NCBI GenBank assembly: GCA_963580285.1
Contig: OY757021.1
Span: forward strand, 95,157,221-95,221,220
Direction of reading: 5' to 3'
Source of the DNA: Lucinisca nassula
Taxonomy: Eukaryota; Mollusca; Bivalvia; Lucinida; Lucinidae
DNA length: 64,000 nt
In this document: positions 59,336 to 64,000 of the stretch, piece by piece
How positions within the stretch are numbered: position 1 is the first letter of the stretch
How the letters are laid out: every line of letters begins with the position of its first letter
Translations under genes and position numbers: made by a program
Notes under the pieces: model-generated
What the model was told of the DNA's origin: nothing
Database searches by the model: none
Seen by the model: the letters and a program-made list of their open reading frames with translations, nothing else

Positions 59336-59478
59336 AAACAGAAGGATAATGGTTAAATATTTACGGAAGGTCACACTCCCGGTTGGTTGTCTGAAGCTTG
59401 GTTAAGCCGCATTATACATTTTGTGAGCATTGGAAGTTTCGGTCTGTTTTGTTTTGTGCTTAAATCTCTGTACCTTAA

Positions 59479-59535
59479 GCAAACAGTGTAGACTCTGATG
59501 CTTCGTTCAGTGGCGTCTGATTTGGGTATACACAA
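59479..59535. repeat. Short hairpin repeat (GCAAACAGTG family), decayed copy
   Basis: GCAAACAGTGTAGACTCTGA pairs weakly with GTGGCGTCTGATTTGGGTAT. Confidence 0.65.
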
Positions 59536-60595
59536 TTCGCTTATGATCCATCACATGACCCAGGTCATGTTTTACAGAGATCGATTTTTGGATTATTTTG
59601 ATTGTTTCAAATCACTCTGACGTCACAACGACAAGAATACTTTGGCTATAAACAACCGTTTTCTGTCAAACGTACATGTCAACTATGGTTACATGGAAAA
59701 GTGCAGGGAATACAATATATGATCCACCTGGAGCCTTCCTCAAGAACCTACATATAGGTTTCCGAGCTCAATAAAGAGTCATGACAGCAAAATACAAATT
59801 AAAACGACTATATATGAAGTAAGACAATCATTAACGAGTTTTTGAACACTGCACTAGAAATGAGGGAGATGACTGAGATTTGGTTATCTCTGCAATCGAA
59901 GTCGCACCAAGTAAATTGTTTGCTAACCATCCCCAGGGCATTCATTCTTTGTAATGTCTCTGATGTTAACTTAATATTTAAAAAGCTTTGTTGCATGCAT
60001 AACAAAGAAATAACATGATTTCTACCAGACATTTACTTGATATTTTCTTTTTTTTCTAAGAAGAAATATTTCCTCTTAGCCGGGGTAAAATAAATTTCTT
60101 TAACCGGCCTACTTTTTTGCAGAAGATACAAGATACTACTTAAACAATGGAATCGTTATATTTTAACGCGGGAACGTTTATCGACATGTTATTTATGAAG
60201 TCACCTCAAGATGCGCATTCGTTTCTTTATCGGATTCCCCGCCCCACTCTGCCCTGGGTTTCAAGCAATCATTTCAAGCTGGAATTCCCATAGTAGTCCA
60301 AAGCACAGACCCTTCATATATTACGGCAAAGCTTCATTCCATATATCGATTTGCGAAGCGATCTGTAGCACCTTTTTATACAGGAATATTTCCATATGTG
60401 CTTACCACTGGTTTGCGCGCATATGGAACAGATCTACTTCTTAGGTACTGTGAGGTTAAGAAAAACGATATAATTTCTGCCAGTTCAAGGGAGACAACTC
60501 TCTTGGTATATTATTTTCTTTCACGTAAACATTGTCCCTTCGGAAAAGGTATCGATATACTCTAGGGGAAACCATTTGCTCTTCAAATTTCTTTC

Positions 60596-60787
60596 TTAGG
60601 GCTTTGAGTGAGTGAGTGAGTTTTTTAGTTTTACGTCCCACCAACAGCTAAGGTCAAACGGAGACGGGACCTCGGTTTAAAGACTCATCCGAAAGTCTGG
60701 AGAAGCCCGGGATCGATCCTGCGATTCCTGGTTTACAAGGCGAGTAGCGTAACCACTGCACCACGGAGGCCTCTGTTAGGGCTTTGA
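60596..60787 (-). mobile_element. tRNA-derived SINE with perfect 12-bp target duplication
   Basis: TTAGGGCTTTGA is present at 60596-60607 and again at 60776-60787, flanking the element. On the minus strand the head GTGGTGCAGTGGTTACGCTA is A-box-like and GCAGGATCGATCCCGGGC B-box-like. The 3' end is GGTGGGACGTAAAACTAAAA followed by (CTCA)n. The intact duplication indicates a young insertion. It is 77 bp upstream of exon 10. Confidence 0.9.
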
Positions 60788-60863
60788 CTCTTGCAGACAA
60801 AATAATAATGAAAAGGTTGCATGCTTTAAAAATATTTTCATATTTTTGAACATTCTGTTGCAG

Positions 60864-61085
60864 AACGTGCAAAGAATAGTGGAACCTTGTCTCAGATTGA
60901 CAGATACACGGATGTACAGATCCATAGCATTTCCAGCGATTGGTACTGGTGGAAGCCATTATCCAGCCAATGAAGTGGCAAATATCATGGTTAAAACCCT
61001 AATGTATTACTTTGGAAACAACTCTAACACTGGCATAGAAGATGTTGTAATTGTAATATATGAGAGAGATACTGTCACTGCGCAG
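60864..61085 (+). CDS. PARP14-like: PARP14-like exon 10: macrodomain 2, C-terminal half
   Basis: The acceptor is CATTCTGTTGCAG at 60863 and the donor gtaagc at 61086; 74 codons, phase 0 at both ends. It contains RSIAFPAIGTGGSHYP, the second macrodomain loop with its glycines kept, then the final helix EVANIMVKTLMYYF and last strand DVVIVIYERD. The gene must continue beyond 64000, because no terminal exon is seen. A tRNA-derived SINE lies only 77 bp upstream of this exon. Confidence 0.9.
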
Positions 61086-61202
61086 GTAAGCTTGACTTGC
61101 AGCAAGTAACGGTTAGGTAAATGTAAGAATGCTTTTTTTAAGGGAGGTCGTTGTAAAGATTTTTAACCCATATCCTGTTGAAAATGACAACCACTACCTT
61201 TT

Positions 61203-61242
61203 CAAACAGTGTAGAACCCGGTCAGAATCTACACTGGTATGC
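61203..61242. repeat. Short hairpin repeat (GCAAACAGTG family), shortened copy
   Basis: CAAACAGTGTAGAACCCGGT and AGAATCTACACTG form a short stem without the GACGCC centre. Confidence 0.6.
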
Positions 61243-62004
61243 AGGTTTTTAATTGAATGAATACATTATATCAACAAACAGGATTGGTCGATAATCAGAA
61301 ATGGGTGTGGTTAAACTAATTTATTTAGCAGGATGTGATAGAATGGCCCTTTTCTTGGCTTGGTTGGAATCAAAATTAAGAAAACCATCTCAGGATTTCA
61401 AGACGAAAATCTGTGATAACTGTCTTATTTTGGCTTCAAACATAAACTGTGGCTATATGTAAGAGCTATCTCATTGTCTTCTCAAATCTGACTTGTGGAG
61501 CAAGAATAAGTAATTAAATGAACGCCATTCTTAACACAACTATTCCTTATATAAACTGGGGTTTACAAGTCTAATTATGACATTGATATATTGCATTGCC
61601 CATCAATGTTGGCATTTATTGCAATGATATATTGCACTGCCCATCAATGTTGGCCGAAAAGGTCAATTTTGGCTAGTGCTATTTATCGGTTTTGAAGCAT
61701 CTAGTTATTGGTCAATTAAAAAAAAGACAAATAAAAATATCTCTGTTTTTCATTGGCCGCAATTGTTCAACACAAGTAATTTTAAATATATATTAGATAC
61801 TGCAAGAAATATCTCAATTTGCTTAACATAGTGATTTGAAAATAAAATCATTGGTAGAAAAACAAAGCATAACTGATGTTTGAAATACAATGAAATTGAA
61901 TTATTTACAAATTATTATTTTTTGTCATTTGCATAAAACCCTGATGGTTGGGTTAGTCGGTTAAATAGATGCTCAAGCATACACGATGTTATAAACATCA
62001 TTTA
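61243..62004. other. Intron 10 segment: decayed repeats only
   Basis: A 54-bp direct repeat (TATTGCATTGCCCATCAATG at about 61590 and 61630) is visible. No exon is seen. Confidence 0.5.
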
Positions 62005-63740
62005 TTAGCTTGTGCTCCAGGTCAGCTTATGCCGTGGCATCTTGTCCGTCGTCCGTCCGTCGTTAGCTTTTTGTTGTCCGACCAATAGCAACTTATTATT
62101 TGATTTGATAAGCTTCAAACTTGTAGATAAGGGGACATCCATATAAAGGGGACAGCCATATAACTTTGGACAAGTTCGAATTCGGAGTAGATTGGATTGT
62201 TCGTGTCAGGGTTACTTGCCATTCCATCCCCTATAAACTTATTATGGGGAAAATGTTGTCCGGGCAATAGACTCTTTATTTTTGACTTGATCCTCAACAA
62301 ACTTGTAGGTAATGAGGACAGCCACAAAATCTTTGACGAGTTCGAATTTTGAATCAGATTGTTTTTGTGAGAGTAACTTGCCCTTTCGTCCCCCATAAAC
62401 TTATTATGGGTAAACTTTTGTCCGGGCAATAAACGCTTCATTTTTGATTGGATCAGCTTCAAAGTTGCAGATAATGAGTAGAGCCATAAAATCTTGGTCA
62501 AGTTCGAATTTGGGGCATATCAGAATCTTCCTATCAGAGTTACTTGCCCTTTCATCCCCTATAGACTTTTAATGGCGAAAATGTTGTTCTGGCGATAGAC
62601 ACTTTATTTTTCATTTGATCCTCAGCAAACTTGAAGGTAATGAGGACAGCCATACAATCTTGGATGAGTTCGAATTTGGGGTAGATCGGATTATTGGTGT
62701 CTGTGGTACTTGTCCTTTCATCCCCCGTAGACTTATAATAGGGAAAATATTGTCCGGCAATAGACACTTTATTTTTTGTTTGATCGTCAACAAACTTGTA
62801 GGTAGAGAGGACAGCCATACATTCTGGGACGAGTTCGAATAAAAGGGAGATTAGATTGGTCTTGTGAGAGTTACTTGCCCTTTCGTCCCCCATATACTTA
62901 TAAGTGGGGAAATGGTGTCCGAGCTATATCAACTTTATTTTTGATCGGATCCTCAACAGACATGCAGGTAATGAGGATAGCCATAAAATCTTGGACAAGT
63001 TAGAATTCGGGGCAGATCGGATTGTTCATGTGAGAGTTACTTGCCCTATAGTCCCCCATAGACTTATAATTGGGAAAATGTTGCCGGGCGATAGACACTT
63101 CACTCTTGATCAGATCTTCAACAAACGTGTAGGTAATTAGAACAGCCAGCATAAAATCTTGGCTGAGTTCGAATTTGGGGCAGATCGGATTGTTCGTGTG
63201 AGAGTTGTTTGCCCTTTTATTCCCCATAGATTTATAATGGTAGATAATGTTGTCCGGGCAATAGCGACTTTATTTTTGTTCTGATCCTCATTAAACTTGT
63301 AGGTAATGAGGACAGCCATCAAATCTTAGACGGGTTCAATTGGGGGCAGATCGGATTATTGAGATGATTTACTTGCCCTTTTGTCTCCCATAGACATAAT
63401 ATAATGACGAAACTGTTGTCCGGGAGATAGTGACTGTAATTTTGATCTGATCCTCATTTAATTTGTAGGTAATGAGGACAGCTATAAAATCTCGGACGAG
63501 TTGAAATCTTGGACAAGTTTGCGTTTGGTTGGCATAAGAGTTAACCATCATTGAGGGCCTCGTACACTTAGGAATATGTTGTCCAGATGATAGCGATTTC
63601 ATTTTTGAAAATGTTGTCTTGGCAATAGCGACTTCATTTGAAACTGAATTGGAACTTGTAGGGAGGCAAGATTCAGAATTGATAAACCGTTTCGTTGATA
63701 TCCGCCTCGATGGCAACTATCTTGAAGTTCTTCAAAAGAC
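62005..63740. repeat. Element with GTCCGTC microsatellite and ~165-bp satellite
   Basis: It begins TTAGCTTGTGCTCCAGGTCA and TTGTCCGTCGTCCGTCCGTC, then about nine units at a period of 163-171 bp. Units carry TTACTTGCCCTTTCGTCCCC, CATAGACTTATAATGGGGAA-like, TGTTGTCCGGGCAATAG and AGGTAATGAGGACAGCCATA. Open frames on both strands are satellite ORFs. Confidence 0.9.
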
Positions 63741-63761
63741 ATCTCCTCTCAAACTGTAAAA

Positions 63762-64000
63762 TAGAAGTGGAAGCAATGATCAGGAATCGATTAAATTAAC
63801 CCACATCTCCCATCAGAGACACCAAAGGGAAAGAAACACAAACATGAAACAACATAACCTAATGGAAACATCAATAGCGGAAATCCAAAAGGACAGTTAC
63901 TTTCCCACAAAATGGCCAATAGGCTATCCACAATAAAATAATATAAGCGGCACAAACACCCAAAGACAAACCATAACAAAAATAAACCGCGGCAGAAGAA
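63762..64000 (-). mobile_element. PLE 3' tail (subtype b), minus strand, cut by window edge
   Basis: In reverse complement it has TTGTGGATAGCCTATTGGCC, GAAAGTAACTGTCCTTTTGG and GGGAGATGTGGGTTAATTTA. It may continue into RT coding sequence beyond the window. Confidence 0.83.

Larger units (their letters stand above)
10923..61085 (+). other. PARP14-like: PARP14-like macrodomain gene, ten-exon partial model
   Basis: The model joins 10923-11141, 13496-13658, 20480-22005, 26019-26335, 30837-30999, 41919-42125, 46425-46454, 53606-53682, 55619-55840 and 60864-61085. Every junction has AG before and GT after, the phases match at each join (1, 2, 1, 0, 1, 1, 1, 0, 0), and about 1048 codons read without a stop. 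Domain order is RRM, several KH-like repeats, macrodomain 1, serine-rich linker, macrodomain 2. This order is that of the PARP14/PARP10/PARP15 group, whose members modify proteins with mono-ADP-ribose and are linked to innate immunity in vertebrates. The ART domain would lie beyond 64000 and was not seen, so enzymatic activity is an inference from family. The first exon needs one nucleotide from an upstream exon that I could not identify. Introns reach about 11 kb and are filled with repeats. Confidence 0.88.

Noticed and set aside
60211..60444. 77-codon open frame before exon 10
   Set aside because: No recognisable family; exons 9 and 10 already join within a continuous macrodomain.

Overview
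The window is eukaryotic nuclear DNA, AT-rich and full of transposable elements and satellites. It has spliced exons with GT/AG borders, tRNA-derived SINEs, foldback MITEs, Penelope-like retroelements (PLEs) and composite elements whose ends read GCTCACC and GGGCCTCTTG. My inference is a bivalve mollusc, probably a heterodont clam or mussel-like species; no marker gene here fixes the species. There are no bacterial-style operons, CRISPR arrays, rRNA genes or free-standing tRNA genes.

One host gene can be read, on the + strand from about 10.9 kb to 61.1 kb and beyond the right edge: a PARP14-like macrodomain poly(ADP-ribose) polymerase family gene. I assembled ten exons by hand (10923-11141, 13496-13658, 20480-22005, 26019-26335, 30837-30999, 41919-42125, 46425-46454, 53606-53682, 55619-55840, 60864-61085). 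All splice phases agree and about 1048 codons stay open. In order they give an RRM, a long block of about five KH-like repeats, a complete first macrodomain that keeps NAAN, a charged serine-rich linker, and a second macrodomain that has lost NAAN. The 5' exon(s) and the C-terminal part (further macrodomains, WWE, ART catalytic domain if present) are not visible. The exons make up about 3.1 kb of 50 kb; the introns are almost entirely repeats.

Region 1-7 kb is an array of roughly 150-bp repeats (GTCACCAGGTCAAA type) into which PLE copies and a SINE have inserted. The longest PLE (3701-6417) has a reverse transcriptase frame interrupted by a single TGA. Region 7.3-9.25 kb is a 56-bp minisatellite built from two diverged 28-bp monomers. 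Region 9.8-20.4 kb holds exons 1 and 2, hairpin repeats, foldback MITEs and a nested composite element with a 165-bp array. Region 20.5-31 kb holds exons 3-5, foldback MITEs and an element with a 454-bp tandem array. Region 31-42 kb is a 261-bp satellite invaded by a composite element and a TIR MITE, followed by a TIR-bounded element with a 310-bp array and a second PLE copy just upstream of exon 6. Region 42-64 kb holds exons 6-10 with MITEs, SINEs, solo PLE 3' tails and two more satellite-bearing elements.

The most notable signals are the reconstructed PARP14-like gene with its asymmetric macrodomains, the nearly intact PLE reverse transcriptase, and a set of elements that carry different satellite arrays. 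Three of these arrays share a short core motif (CCATAGACTTATAATGGGGA or its complement).
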